Of a stretch of DNA of 64,000 nt, positions 1 to 8,024 are shown piece by piece (position 1 is the stretch's first letter; each line of letters starts with the position of its first letter). Source of the stretch: CAVZBW01 sp963778465 (GTDB lineage Bacteria; Actinomycetota; Acidimicrobiia; Acidimicrobiales; RAAP-2); contig CAVZUK010000003.1 of assembly GCA_963778465.1 (NCBI GenBank), positions 2,480,001-2,544,000 on the forward strand, in the 5' to 3' direction. A program made the translations under genes and the position numbers. Under the pieces are notes generated by a model. It did not search any database. It worked only from the letters and a program-made list of their open reading frames with translations, and was not told the DNA's origin.

Positions 1-143
1 GCCTCGTCGTCGCCCTGCGCGACGCGCTGTGCCAGGGCCACCTGCTGCTCGTGGTCCGGCATCGGGAAGCGGTCGAGGTCGCGAAGCAACAGGCCCAGGC
101 TGTCGCTCGTGCTGGATTGCCTCTTCGTGGTGGTCGTGCTCAT
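1..143 (-). CDS. RNA polymerase sigma-70 family factor, N-terminal fragment
   Basis: Only the first 47 codons lie in the window; the gene runs off the left edge. Read from the ATG at 143-141, the protein starts MSTTTTKRQSS and continues with DSLGLLLRDLDRFPMP and then ALAQRVAQGDDEA. This is the shape of sigma-70 region 1.2 (family pattern D-x-x-x-x-Y/L-L-R-E-I-G-R-x-P-L-L, then E-E-E-x-x-L-A-x-R-x-x-x-G-D). Only about 13 residues precede region 1.2, so a long region 1.1 as in HrdB/SigA is absent. That suggests a group 2 or alternative group 3 factor, but regions 2 to 4 are not visible. No clear ribosome binding site or TANNNT box precedes the ATG. The assignment rests on a short stretch, though the motif match is good. 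Confidence 0.7.
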   Translation of the reverse strand, partial: MSTTTTKRQSSTSDSLGLLLRDLDRFPMPDHEQQVALAQRVAQGDDE

Positions 144-170
144 CGTCCGATCACGCGTCGTGCGTACCCT

Positions 171-213
171 CTCGTCTCTGCTGCCATTCGTCTCTGCTGC
201 ATTCGTCGCTGCA
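171..213. repeat. Imperfect 12-16 bp direct repeat in the sigma factor upstream region
   Basis: The unit TTCGTCTCTGCTGC(C)A occurs about 2.7 times head to tail (171-186, 187-201, 202-213) and is followed by a run of seven T at 215-221. The patch is AT-richer than its surroundings and lies 28-70 bp upstream of the minus-strand sigma factor start. It may be part of that gene's promoter region. No function is known. Confidence 0.5.
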
Positions 214-433
214 CTTTTTTTGAACGCCGGCGACCCCCGGTCCATTCCGCGATCGCTCCGGCTTGTCCCACCGCCGCCGGCCCCGGAGCGGAGCGTCTCG
301 CCGCGTCGGCCGCCGGATCGCCGGGCTCTCGGGCGAGAAAGGTCCGCGGGGCCGGACACCCCGGGGTCCTGAGGGACCTCCGTCGAGCGTCCCGCCTTGC
401 CGGAAGTCGTGCGACCTGGTCAGCTACGGGGCC

Positions 434-1015
434 ATGGAGACCGAGCAGCCCGGCCGGTTGGTCCTCGTGCGACACGGACCGACCGAGTGGAGCGAGTGCG
501 GAAAGCATACCAGCCGTACGGACCTCGGCCTCCTGGAGATGGGTGCCGGGGCCACCCGGGAGCTGGGAAGACTGCTTTCCGAGCGGACCTTTTCGGCGGT
601 CTTCGTCAGCCCGCTGAGACGGGCGTCCGACACCTGCCGACTCGCGGGCTACGCCGACCGGGCCGTCGTTCTCGAGGACCTACGCGAATGGGATTACGGC
701 GACTACGAGGGTCGGACCACGGCGGAGATCCAGGGAGAGCGCTCCGGTTGGGATCTCTGGAGCGGAGGCGTCCCCAACGGCGAGACCCTGAGCGAGGTCT
801 CGCTCCGGGCCGACCGGGTGATCGCCCGCGCGCGCGCCACCGGGGGGGATGTGCTCTGCTTTGCCCACGGGCACCTGCTCCGGGTCCTCGCCGCACGGTG
901 GCTCGGGCTGCCGCCCGTGGGAGGCCGCCTCTTCGTCCTGGACCCGGCCACGTTCAGCGAGCTGGGATGGCAGCACTCGCTTCCCGTGATCTGCCGCTGG
1001 AACCAGCCTCCCTGA
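434..1015 (+). CDS. Histidine phosphatase family (phosphoglycerate mutase-like) protein
   Basis: A 193-residue protein of the histidine phosphatase superfamily, cytoplasmic, acting on a phosphate ester whose identity the sequence does not fix. The catalytic RHG motif is in LVRHGPTEW (His14), and the distal histidine is in FAHGHLLRV near residue 150. HTSRTDLGLLE after the first motif and LREWDYGDYEG in the middle resemble actinobacterial phosphatases of the glucosyl-3-phosphoglycerate phosphatase / SixB type more than glycolytic mutases. The ATG at 434 starts the conserved domain within 10 residues; an open frame reaches back to 263 but carries no homology-like sequence. The last 62 bp overlap the 3' end of the convergent Rrf2 gene. 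Confidence 0.85.
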   Translation: METEQPGRLVLVRHGPTEWSECGKHTSRTDLGLLEMGAGATRELGRLLSERTFSAVFVSPLRRASDTCRLAGYADRAVVLEDLREWDYGDYEGRTTAEIQGERSGWDLWSGGVPNGETLSEVSLRADRVIARARATGGDVLCFAHGHLLRVLAARWLGLPPVGGRLFVLDPATFSELGWQHSLPVICRWNQPP

Positions 1016-1469
1016 CCACGGGGGGGCGGGGATCGGGCTCGTCGGGGACCCGGCCCTGGGCTCGGTCGACCATGTCGGCAAGGGTGAAGGACTGCAGGTG
1101 CCGGCGCATGTGCTCGCTCACGTCGGCCCACACCGCGAGGAGCACGCACTGACCCTCGTGGTCGCACGCACCGTTGGTGTGGGGGGCCCCGAAGTCGCCC
1201 GCCGCGATCGGACCGTCGACGGCGGAGACGATCTGGGCGAGGGTGATCTCGCTGGCCGGCCGGGCGAGCACGTACCCGCCGCCCACCCCCCGCTTGGATC
1301 GGACCAGGCCCGCCCCCTTGAGCGCGAGGAGGATCTGCTCCAGGTAGGGCTGGGGCAGCCCGGTGCGCTCGGCGATGTCCCGCACCGAGGTAGGAGTGGT
1401 GGTGGCCCCGTGCAGCGCGAGCGACAGAAGCGCTCGGCTGGCGTAGTCACCCCTCGTAGACACCTTCAC
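954..1469 (-). CDS. Rrf2 family transcriptional regulator
   Basis: A 171-residue winged-helix regulator. The N-terminus VKVSTRGDYASRALLSLAL, the recognition segment RTGLPQPYLEQILLALKGAG and the wing RGVGGGYVLARP are typical of Rrf2/IscR/NsrR proteins. The usual cluster-binding region reads CDHEGQC, so two of the three cysteines known from IscR are present and the third is replaced in CVLLAVW. It may bind an Fe-S cluster with other ligands, or none. The GTG at 1469 was chosen because the family N-terminus begins there and a TAACAT box lies 8 nt upstream, as for a leaderless mRNA. The gene is divergent from the phosphatase at 1538 and overlaps the end of the histidine phosphatase gene. Its C-terminal tail (about 25 residues) is low-complexity. 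Confidence 0.88.
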   Translation of the reverse strand: MKVSTRGDYASRALLSLALHGATTTPTSVRDIAERTGLPQPYLEQILLALKGAGLVRSKRGVGGGYVLARPASEITLAQIVSAVDGPIAAGDFGAPHTNGACDHEGQCVLLAVWADVSEHMRRHLQSFTLADMVDRAQGRVPDEPDPRPPVVREAGSSGRSREASAAIPAR

Positions 1470-1477
1470 GTGCAGGA

Positions 1478-1483
1478 ATGTTA
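1478..1483 (-). promoter_or_regulatory. -10 box (TAACAT) of the Rrf2 gene
   Basis: TAACAT on the minus strand ends 8 nt before the GTG at 1469, placing the expected transcription start at or next to the start codon (leaderless). Confidence 0.5.
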
Positions 1484-1524
1484 TCCGGAGGGGGCGGACC
1501 TGCCCGTGCTCTTCCGGTGCGTCG

Positions 1525-1530
1525 TACTGT
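1525..1530 (+). promoter_or_regulatory. -10 box (TACTGT) of the phosphatase gene
   Basis: TACTGT lies 7 nt before the GTG at 1538. This spacing supports GTG 1538 over the in-frame ATG at 1478, which would leave only 8 bp to the divergent Rrf2 gene. Confidence 0.5.
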
Positions 1531-1537
1531 TGGGCCC

Positions 1538-2692
1538 GTGACCAGCACCACGAGTGGGCCGGGAGTCGGCGCGGGCCGCCCCGAGCCGTTCCTCCCCGAC
1601 TACGGAGGGGCGTGCCTGACCTCGGTCGTGGCGTCGGTGGTCCCCGGCGAGGACCTCGTGCGGCCCGCATGGGTCCCCCGGGTACTGGCCCACGCGTCCC
1701 AGGTGGTGCTCCTGGTTCTCGACGGGCTCGGCTGGAACCAGCTGCAACAGCGCCGCGCCTGGTTGCCGAATCTCGCGGGAGGCGACGGCGGTCCGGTCAC
1801 CTCGGTGGTCCCGAGCACGACGGCGACGGCGCTGACGAGCCTCACCACGGGCCTCCCCCCGGCCGAGCACGGGGTCGTCGGGTACCGGGTCAGCTTCGAT
1901 CACCAGGTGCTCAACGTCCTTCGCTGGACGCTCGGCGGCACGGACGCTCGCCGGCGGGTGCGGCCGGGGCTCTTCCAGCCCCATCGGCCGCTCGCCCAGG
2001 TGCCGGTCGACTCGCTGGCCGTGGTCACCCGGGGCGAGTTCGCGACGACGGGGTTCACCGCGGCCCATCTCGGGCGGGTCCCCATTCTCGGATGGTCCAC
2101 CCCTGCGGGCCTCGCCGTCCAGGTGGGGCGGGCCCTGGCCGAGGGCAAGGAGCTCGTCTACGCCTACTACGACGGGATCGACCGGGCGGCCCACGTCCAC
2201 GGCCTCGGCGCGCTGTACGACGCCGAGCTGCGGGCCGTCGATCGCATGGTCGGTGACGTCCTCGAGGTGTTGCCTCCCGGGGCCGCACTGGCCGTGACGG
2301 CCGATCACGGGCAGGTGGACGTCGGGCCCCGGGTCCTCGTCCTCGGCCGCGACGTGATGGACGGCGTAGAGCGGATGTCGGGCGAGGGCCGGTTCCGCTG
2401 GCTGCATGCGCGGCCGGGCGCGGCCGGGGACCTGGCCGCGGCGGCCGAGGTGGCGTGCGGGGAGGTCGCCTGGGTCCGGACCCTGGAGCAGATCGTCGAC
2501 GACGGCTGGCTCGGCGGCAAGCTCGAGGGCCCGGTACGGGACCGCCTCGGGGACGTGGCGGTGGTCCCGTTCGAGCCGGTCGCCTTCCTCGATCCCGCCG
2601 ACACGGGGGAGGGTCGGCTGATGGCGAGGCACGGGTCGCTCACCACCGACGAGATGCTGGTCCCGCTCCTCGGCTGGTCGCCCGGCGCATAG
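1538..2692 (+). CDS. Alkaline-phosphatase superfamily phosphodiesterase / nucleotide pyrophosphatase-like protein
   Basis: A 384-residue metal-dependent hydrolase of the type I phosphodiesterase/nucleotide pyrophosphatase group. Visible motifs in order: the first metal aspartate in VVLLVLDGLGWNQ; the nucleophile threonine region PSTTATALTSLTTG followed by PAEHGVVGY; the Asp/His pair in YYDGIDRAAHVHG; and TADHGQVDV for the third metal-binding cluster. The physiological substrate is not evident. No signal peptide is seen, so a cytoplasmic location is likely. It is divergent from the Rrf2 gene, and the two leaderless promoters face away from each other, so Rrf2 could control it. The next gene, bpa, has its own promoter box. 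Confidence 0.85.
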   Translation: MTSTTSGPGVGAGRPEPFLPDYGGACLTSVVASVVPGEDLVRPAWVPRVLAHASQVVLLVLDGLGWNQLQQRRAWLPNLAGGDGGPVTSVVPSTTATALTSLTTGLPPAEHGVVGYRVSFDHQVLNVLRWTLGGTDARRRVRPGLFQPHRPLAQVPVDSLAVVTRGEFATTGFTAAHLGRVPILGWSTPAGLAVQVGRALAEGKELVYAYYDGIDRAAHVHGLGALYDAELRAVDRMVGDVLEVLPPGAALAVTADHGQVDVGPRVLVLGRDVMDGVERMSGEGRFRWLHARPGAAGDLAAAAEVACGEVAWVRTLEQIVDDGWLGGKLEGPVRDRLGDVAVVPFEPVAFLDPADTGEGRLMARHGSLTTDEMLVPLLGWSPGA

Positions 2693-2770
2693 CCGCCGCG
2701 GCGAGCACACCCACCGCGGTGCGCGAACTTCGAGACCCTGACGGCCGGCGGCGCGCTCCCGGGTCGTTGG

Positions 2771-2776
2771 TAGCGT
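2771..2776 (+). promoter_or_regulatory. -10 box (TAGCGT) of bpa
   Basis: TAGCGT ends 7 nt before the ATG at 2784. The alternative GTG at 2775 overlaps this hexamer and is therefore unlikely to be the start. Confidence 0.5.
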
Positions 2777-2783
2777 GGAGCCC

Positions 2784-3311
2784 ATGACCGAGATGCCGGT
2801 GAGCCCCGACGAGATTCTGGCGTCCCGAGACCGGCTGGACCCCTCGGCGCAGCAGGTCCCGCCGGGTGGTGACGGGGCAGCCGGGTCGGAAGGGCAGGAG
2901 GCCCGGGTCGAGTCGATCGAGCAGCCCGGCAAGGTCATGCGGATCGGCTCGATGGTGCGCCAGCTCCTCGACGAGGTTCGTCAGGCACCGCTCGACGAGA
3001 AGGGACGCAAGCGCCTGCGCGAGATCTACGACGAGTCCGTGCGCGAGCTCTCGAGCGGCCTGTCGCCGGACCTCGCGGCGGAGCTCGAGCGCATGGCCGC
3101 ACCCTTCGACGACGAGACGCCGTCCGAGGCCGAGCTGAGGGTCGCGCAGGCCCAGCTGGTCGGATGGCTCGAAGGCCTGTTCCACGGGATCCAGGCCACC
3201 CTCGTCGCACAGCAGATGGCCGCACGGGCCCAGCTCCAGGAGATGCGTCAGCGGGGTCTGCCCCCGGGGGCCGAGCTCCCGCCCGAGGCCCGCCCCGGCA
3301 CGTACCTCTGA
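2784..3311 (+). CDS. bpa: Bacterial proteasome activator Bpa (PafE)
   Basis: A 175-residue protein matching the Bpa/PafE family, which forms a dodecameric ring that docks on the 20S proteasome and opens its gate without ATP. An acidic, disordered N-terminus of about 35 residues leads into PGKVMRIGSMVRQLLDEVR and a four-helix core (DEKGRKRLREIYDESVREL; FHGIQATLVAQQMAARAQL). The C-terminus ends PGTYL, a hydroxyl/hydrophobic-Tyr-X tail like the GQYL tail by which mycobacterial Bpa inserts between proteasome alpha subunits. The ATG at 2784 fits the leaderless promoter; an in-frame GTG at 2775 is the alternative. Its presence implies prcBA genes elsewhere in the genome. Confidence 0.88.
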   Translation: MTEMPVSPDEILASRDRLDPSAQQVPPGGDGAAGSEGQEARVESIEQPGKVMRIGSMVRQLLDEVRQAPLDEKGRKRLREIYDESVRELSSGLSPDLAAELERMAAPFDDETPSEAELRVAQAQLVGWLEGLFHGIQATLVAQQMAARAQLQEMRQRGLPPGAELPPEARPGTYL

Positions 3312-3353
3312 TCGACCTCGACCTCGACCTCGAGCTCGAGCTCGAGCTCGAGC
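3312..3353. repeat. Hexanucleotide tandem repeat (TCGASC)x7
   Basis: Seven exact 6-bp units start one base after the bpa stop codon: three TCGACC units (3312-3329), then four TCGAGC units (3330-3353). The second half is self-complementary (CTCGAG/GAGCTC), so it can fold back or slip. The bpa stop is just outside, so changes in copy number would not alter the protein. Confidence 0.85.
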
Positions 3354-3593
3354 TGACGGCGGGGCCGAGGGAGGCCGACCGGGGATTCTCCGAATGCGTC
3401 ACCGGGTCGCGGTAAGGTCGACAAACCACACCCGTGTAGTTCGTCGCAGAGCCGCTCGGCGACAGGGGTGGGGCGTAAGGTCGGCTGATGGGCCCGCCTC
3501 AGTGGTCGGCCCAGGGTGGAGATCGGTTCCCAGGGTCGGCTGAGGGGTCGGGGTCGGTCATCGGTGACCGGCGGCGAAGAGTCGGAGCGAGTC

Positions 3594-3600
3594 GGGAGGA
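3594..3600 (+). promoter_or_regulatory. Ribosome binding site of dnaE
   Basis: GGGAGGA, 7 nt before the ATG at 3608. It fixes the dnaE start at 3608 rather than the upstream in-frame ATG at 3488. The rest of 3354-3593 shows no gene and no clear promoter hexamers. Confidence 0.7.
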
Positions 3601-3607
3601 TTGGGGA

Positions 3608-6600
3608 ATGTCCGGGCGGTCGTTCGTGCATCTGCACACGCACACGGAGTTCTCGATGCTCGACGGAGCCGCTCGGATCTCCGACGTGGTGCGTGCCGCC
3701 GTCGAGGACGGGCAGCCGGCCGTCGGGATCACGGACCACGGCAACATGTACGGGATCCTCGACTTCTACAAGGCCTGCCGGTCGGCCGGGGTCAACCCGG
3801 TCATCGGCACCGAGGCCTACATGGCCGCCGAGTCGAGGCGTGAGCGGCCGGTGCGGCGGGGCCGGATGGACGACGACACGGGCGGGGACGCCGAGGGGGG
3901 GCAGAAGCTCTACTACCACCTCACCCTCCTTGCCGAGAGCGACGCGGGCTATCGCAACCTGATGGCCCTGTCGTCTGCCGCCTACCTGGAGGGCTACTAC
4001 TACAAGCCCCGCATCGACTGGGAGCTCCTGGAGCGCCACCACGAGGGGCTGATCGCCACCACGGGTTGCCTCGGCGGCGTCGTGCTGCAGGCCCTCCTCG
4101 CCGGCGACGAGCCGAGGGCCAAGGCGCTCGCGGCTCGCCTCCAGGACATCTTCGGCCGGGACAGCCTCTTCGTCGAGGTGCAGGACCACGGCATACCGGC
4201 ACAGCAGCGCACCAATCCGCAGCTGGTGGAGATCGCCCGGAGCCTCGGGGCTCCACTGCTCGCGACGAACGACAGCCACTACACCCATCGTGGTGACGCC
4301 GTCGCCCACGACGCCCTGCTGTGCGTCCAGACGGGGGCGGCCATCGCCGACCCCAACCGCTTCAAGTTCGAGGGCGACGAGCACTACCTGAAGACGGCGG
4401 CGGAGATGCGGCACCTCTTCGCAGAGATCCCCGAGGCGTGCGACAACACGCTGCTGATCGCCGAGCGGGCCAACGTCGAGATCGAGCTCGGGCGTCCGAG
4501 CCTGCCGGAGTTCCCGGTGCCCGAGGGTGTGACCGGAACAACGTACGAAGAGCGCGCCATGGCGTACCTCCGACGGCTGACCGAGGACGGGGCGCTGCGG
4601 CGCTACGGCGAACCCCTGCCGGGCGATGTCCGCCACCGTCTCGACTACGAGCTCGGGGTCATCGGCGACATGGGTTTCGCCGCCTACTTCCTCGTCGTCT
4701 GGGACCTGATCCGCCACGCGAGGGAGTCCGGCATCCGGGTGGGACCCGGCCGGGGCTCGGCGGCCGGTTGTTGCGTGGCCTACTGCCTCGAGATCGTCGA
4801 CCTCGACCCGATCCGCTACGACCTGCTGTTCGAGCGGTTCTTGAACCCGGGCCGCAAGCAGATGCCCGACATCGACATGGACTTCGACGAGCGCTTCCGG
4901 GGCGAGATGATCCGGTACGCGGCCGACCGCTACGGCTCGGACCACGTCGCCCAGATCGTCACCTTCTCGACGATCAAGGCCCGGGCCGCGGTGCGCGACG
5001 CGGCGAGGGTGCTCGGGTTCCCCTATCTGGTGGGCGACCGGATCGCCAAGGCGATGCCCCCGCTCGTGATGGGGAGGGACACCCCCCTCCACGCCTGCCT
5101 GGACAAGACGCCGGGCCACGAGGACGGGTTCGCCGCCGCGACCGAGCTGCGCGAGATGTACGAGTCCGATCCCGAGTCCAAGCAGGTCATCGACGTGGCC
5201 CGGGGCCTCGAGGGGCTGCGCCGCCAGGACGGCATCCACGCCGCGGCGGTGGTGATCACGAAGGAACCCCTGATCGAGTACCTGCCCATCCAGCGCAAGC
5301 CCGAGTCCGGGGCGGCGCCGGAGGACGCACCGATCGTCACCCAGTACGAGATGCACGGGGTCGAGGAGCTCGGCCTCTTGAAGATGGACTTCCTCGGCCT
5401 GCGCAACCTCTCGGTGATCGAGCGCGCCCTCGACCTGATCGAGGCCAATACCGGGACCCGCCCGGACATCGACGGGATCCCGCTCGACGACGAGCCCACG
5501 TTCACGATGCTGCGGAGGGGCGACTCGGTCGGGGTGTTCCAGCTCGAGGGGCGCCCCATGCGCGCCCTGATGCGGTCGCTCGCGCCGACGAGCTTCGACG
5601 ACGTCGCCGCGCTCGTCGCTCTCTATCGCCCGGGTCCGATGGCCGCCAACATGCACCACGACTACGCCGAGCGCAAGAACGGGCGCCAGCAGGTGACCTA
5701 CCTCCACGCGGACCTCGAGCCCATCCTGCGCGAGACCTACGGGCTCATGATCTACCAGGAGTCCGTCATGCGGGTGGCCCAGAGATTCGCGGGGTACACC
5801 CTCGAGGAGGCCGACAACCTCCGCAAGGCCTGCGGGAAGAAGATCCGCAAGTTGATCGCCGCCGAGCGCGAGAAGTTCGTCGCCGGTTGCGTCGACCAAG
5901 GATACGGGGACGAGCTCGGCACCAAGCTCTTCGACATCATCGAGCCCTTCGCCGACTATGCCTTCAACAAGTCGCACTCCTACGGCTACGGCCTCGTCGC
6001 CTACCAGACGGCATGGCTCAAGGCGCACCATTCCGTCGAGTACATGGCTGCCCTCCTCACGTCCGTCAAGGACGACAAGGACAAGACCGCCGTGTACCTG
6101 GCGGAATGCCGGGCGCTCGGCATCGAGGTCGTGGTGCCCGACGTCAACCGGTCGCTCGCCGAGTTCAGTCCCCGCAAGCGGGAGGAGGGGGAGGGCGCCG
6201 GCATCGTCTTCGGCCTGGCGGCGGTCCGCAACGTCGGCGAGAGCCTGGTCGAGCGCATCGTCGCCGAGCGAGAGGCCGCCGGCCCCTTCGCGGACTTCTA
6301 CGACTTCTGCCGCCGGGTCGACCCGATGGTGCTCAACAAGCGCACGACGGAGTCGCTCATCAAGGGGGGCGCCTTCGACTCCCTCTCGCATCCCCGCCAG
6401 GGCCTCTGCCTCTCGTACGAGTCGATCGTCGACCGGACCCTGGAGCGCCGGCGGGAGCACGAGGCCGGGATAGCGACCCTGTTCTCGTCGCTCGAGGGCG
6501 GCGAGGGGCCCGCCGGGGAACAGGGAGGGCGATGGGAGGGAACCCGCATCCCGGTCCCGGATTCCGATTTCGACAAGTCCACCAAGCTGGCCTTCGAGAA

Positions 6601-7240
6601 GGAGATGCTGGGGCTCTACGTGAGCGACCACCCCCTCCTCGGGCTCGAGCAGGCTCTGGGGCGTCACACCGACTGCCTCATGGCCGACCTCCGGGACGCC
6701 TCCTCGGAGTCCGCCGGACTCGAGGGATCGGCGGGGGGACCCGGCGGGGGTTGGGGAGAGGGCGCGGTCCGCAGCGTCGGCGGCGTCGTGACCGAGCTGC
6801 GGCGCCAGTACACCAAGAAGGGCGAGCTCATGGCCCGGTTCACCCTGGAGGACCTCCAGTCGGCCATGGAGGTCTTCGTCTTCCCCCGGGTGATGGCCGA
6901 GTACGGCGCCCTGCTCGAGAACGATTCCGTGGTCGTGGTGAGGGCCCGGGTCGACCACCGCGACGAGCAGCCGAAGCTCGTGTGCATGGAGATCCGCCGC
7001 CCGATCCTCTCCGATGCCACGGCACCCGAGATCCGACTCGATCTGGCCCTCGCGTCACTGACCGACGAGCTGGTCAACAGGCTCAAAGCGATCCTGGTCG
7101 AGCACCCGGGCCAGTCCCCGGTCGTGCTCCAGGTGGGCACCAAGTCCATCCGCCTGCCGCCCGGCTTCAACGTGGACGGCCGAAATGGCCTGATGGGCGA
7201 CCTACGGACCCTCCTCGGGTCCCGTGCGGTCAGCAGTTGA
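3608..7240 (+). CDS. dnaE: DNA polymerase III alpha subunit
   Basis: A 1210-residue replicative polymerase of the DnaE1 type. The N-terminal PHP domain (about residues 1-280) keeps its metal-binding signature: FVHLHTHTEFSMLDG (His8, His10), ITDHGNMYG, GTEAYM and NDSHYTH. In mycobacteria this intact PHP domain is the proofreading exonuclease, and the same role can be inferred here. GPGRGSAAGC and MPDIDMDFDE (Asp421, Asp423) mark the palm active site. LYRPGPM and FNKSHSYGYG belong to the fingers region. A C-terminal OB fold is seen in VTELRRQYTKKGELMARFTLED. Length is normal for the family. It has its own ribosome binding site and follows bpa after a 296-bp gap. Confidence 0.97.
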   Translation: MSGRSFVHLHTHTEFSMLDGAARISDVVRAAVEDGQPAVGITDHGNMYGILDFYKACRSAGVNPVIGTEAYMAAESRRERPVRRGRMDDDTGGDAEGGQKLYYHLTLLAESDAGYRNLMALSSAAYLEGYYYKPRIDWELLERHHEGLIATTGCLGGVVLQALLAGDEPRAKALAARLQDIFGRDSLFVEVQDHGIPAQQRTNPQLVEIARSLGAPLLATNDSHYTHRGDAVAHDALLCVQTGAAIADPNRFKFEGDEHYLKTAAEMRHLFAEIPEACDNTLLIAERANVEIELGRPSLPEFPVPEGVTGTTYEERAMAYLRRLTEDGALRRYGEPLPGDVRHRLDYELGVIGDMGFAAYFLVVWDLIRHARESGIRVGPGRGSAAGCCVAYCLEIVDLDPIRYDLLFERFLNPGRKQMPDIDMDFDERFRGEMIRYAADRYGSDHVAQIVTFSTIKARAAVRDAARVLGFPYLVGDRIAKAMPPLVMGRDTPLHACLDKTPGHEDGFAAATELREMYESDPESKQVIDVARGLEGLRRQDGIHAAAVVITKEPLIEYLPIQRKPESGAAPEDAPIVTQYEMHGVEELGLLKMDFLGLRNLSVIERALDLIEANTGTRPDIDGIPLDDEPTFTMLRRGDSVGVFQLEGRPMRALMRSLAPTSFDDVAALVALYRPGPMAANMHHDYAERKNGRQQVTYLHADLEPILRETYGLMIYQESVMRVAQRFAGYTLEEADNLRKACGKKIRKLIAAEREKFVAGCVDQGYGDELGTKLFDIIEPFADYAFNKSHSYGYGLVAYQTAWLKAHHSVEYMAALLTSVKDDKDKTAVYLAECRALGIEVVVPDVNRSLAEFSPRKREEGEGAGIVFGLAAVRNVGESLVERIVAEREAAGPFADFYDFCRRVDPMVLNKRTTESLIKGGAFDSLSHPRQGLCLSYESIVDRTLERRREHEAGIATLFSSLEGGEGPAGEQGGRWEGTRIPVPDSDFDKSTKLAFEKEMLGLYVSDHPLLGLEQALGRHTDCLMADLRDASSESAGLEGSAGGPGGGWGEGAVRSVGGVVTELRRQYTKKGELMARFTLEDLQSAMEVFVFPRVMAEYGALLENDSVVVVRARVDHRDEQPKLVCMEIRRPILSDATAPEIRLDLALASLTDELVNRLKAILVEHPGQSPVVLQVGTKSIRLPPGFNVDGRNGLMGDLRTLLGSRAVSS

Positions 7241-7281
7241 CCCACTGACCCCCTGGCTGGGCTCCTTGTCAGCGCGTCCCA

Positions 7282-7287
7282 TAGAAT
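7282..7287 (+). promoter_or_regulatory. -10 box (TAGAAT) of the gene at 7295
   Basis: TAGAAT ends 7 nt before the ATG at 7295. It supports that ATG as the start even though the ATG frame shifts 12-13 codons later. Confidence 0.5.
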
Positions 7288-7294
7288 TGGGGCC

Positions 7295-7976
7295 ATGCCC
7301 ATCGAAGTCGTCACCAAGGATTGCACCGCGCTCGAGCGACGCCGAGCTGGAGGAGCTGGCCGACCTCGGGATCGAGCGCCAGCCGAGCTTCGACATCGGG
7401 TTCCTGTCCAAGCAACGTGAAGAGTGGGTGCTGGTGACGCTGGCGCGCGAGGGCTCGAAGCTGCGCGGCTACTCCTTCTGCACGCTCGAGCGCATCGGCG
7501 GGACGCCCTCCCTCCTGATCGGGCTGGCCGCGACCGTCCGGACCACCAAGGCGGAGGGGGCTCTCAAGTCGATGATGAGCGACCAGTACCGGCGGGCCCT
7601 CCTGGCCTTCCCGGACGAGGATGTCCTGGTGGGGGCGCGTTTGTTGACGGCAGACGGATTCCGGGCCTTTTCCGGCCTCGTGGACGTCGTCCCGTCTCCC
7701 GGGCACAAGGCCAGCGGTGAGGAGCGGGCCTGGGGACGCCGGCTGGCCAAGCGCTTCGGCGCGGAGAGCCGGCTCGAGGACCGGACGTTCCTCCTCGCCG
7801 GGGAGGGCTCCGTGGCCGGTGGCCTGGACTTTGTCGCTTCGAAGCCCAAGGACGAGCCGGAGCGGATCGAGATCTTCGCTCAGATCGACGCCGCCCGCGG
7901 GGATCGGATCGTGGCCTTCGGTTGGGCGATGGCGGAGGACCTGGCCTCCGGCAAGCTGGGCGCCTCGCTCAAGTAG
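7295..7976 (+). CDS. Conserved protein of unknown function, frameshifted near codon 13
   Basis: No function recognised. From the ATG at 7295 the frame reads MPIEVVTKDCTAL and then becomes nonsense. From 7335 the frame shifted by one base reads SDAELEELADLGIERQ and stays open to 7976. Coverage of both halves needs either removal of one G at 7334 or insertion of two bases in the CGCG tract at 7327-7331. The corrected protein is about 227 residues. It contains VTLAREGSKLRGYSFCTLER, DQYRRALLAFPDEDVLVG and EERAWGRRLAKRFG, and it ends FGWAMAEDLASG. It looks cytosolic, with no transmembrane segment. The in-frame ATG at 7224 overlaps dnaE and gives an implausible N-terminus. An inverted repeat follows the stop. 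Confidence 0.65.
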
Positions 7977-7983
7977 GCCCCAA

Positions 7984-8019
7984 GGAGGCCCTGGCCCGGG
8001 CAAGGGGCCCGGTTCCTCC
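7984..8019. terminator. Stem-loop between convergent genes, candidate bidirectional terminator
   Basis: Inner arms CCGGGC (7996-8001) and GCCCGG (8007-8012), outer arms GGAGG (7984-7988) and CCTCC (8015-8019). It sits exactly between the plus gene ending at 7976 and the minus gene ending at 8025. No T tract follows, as is common in high-GC actinobacteria. Confidence 0.5.
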
Positions 8020-8024
8020 GGTAC

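Noticed and set aside
954..1015. Antisense regulation between the histidine phosphatase and Rrf2 genes
   Set aside because: The 62-bp 3' overlap is real, but it covers only variable C-terminal tails and is common between convergent genes. There is no evidence for a regulatory role.
3248..6958. A 1236-codon open frame antisense to dnaE
   Set aside because: Long antisense frames are expected in GC-rich codons with G/C third positions. The translation is low-complexity (Gly/Arg/Glu/His-rich) and dnaE on the other strand is complete.
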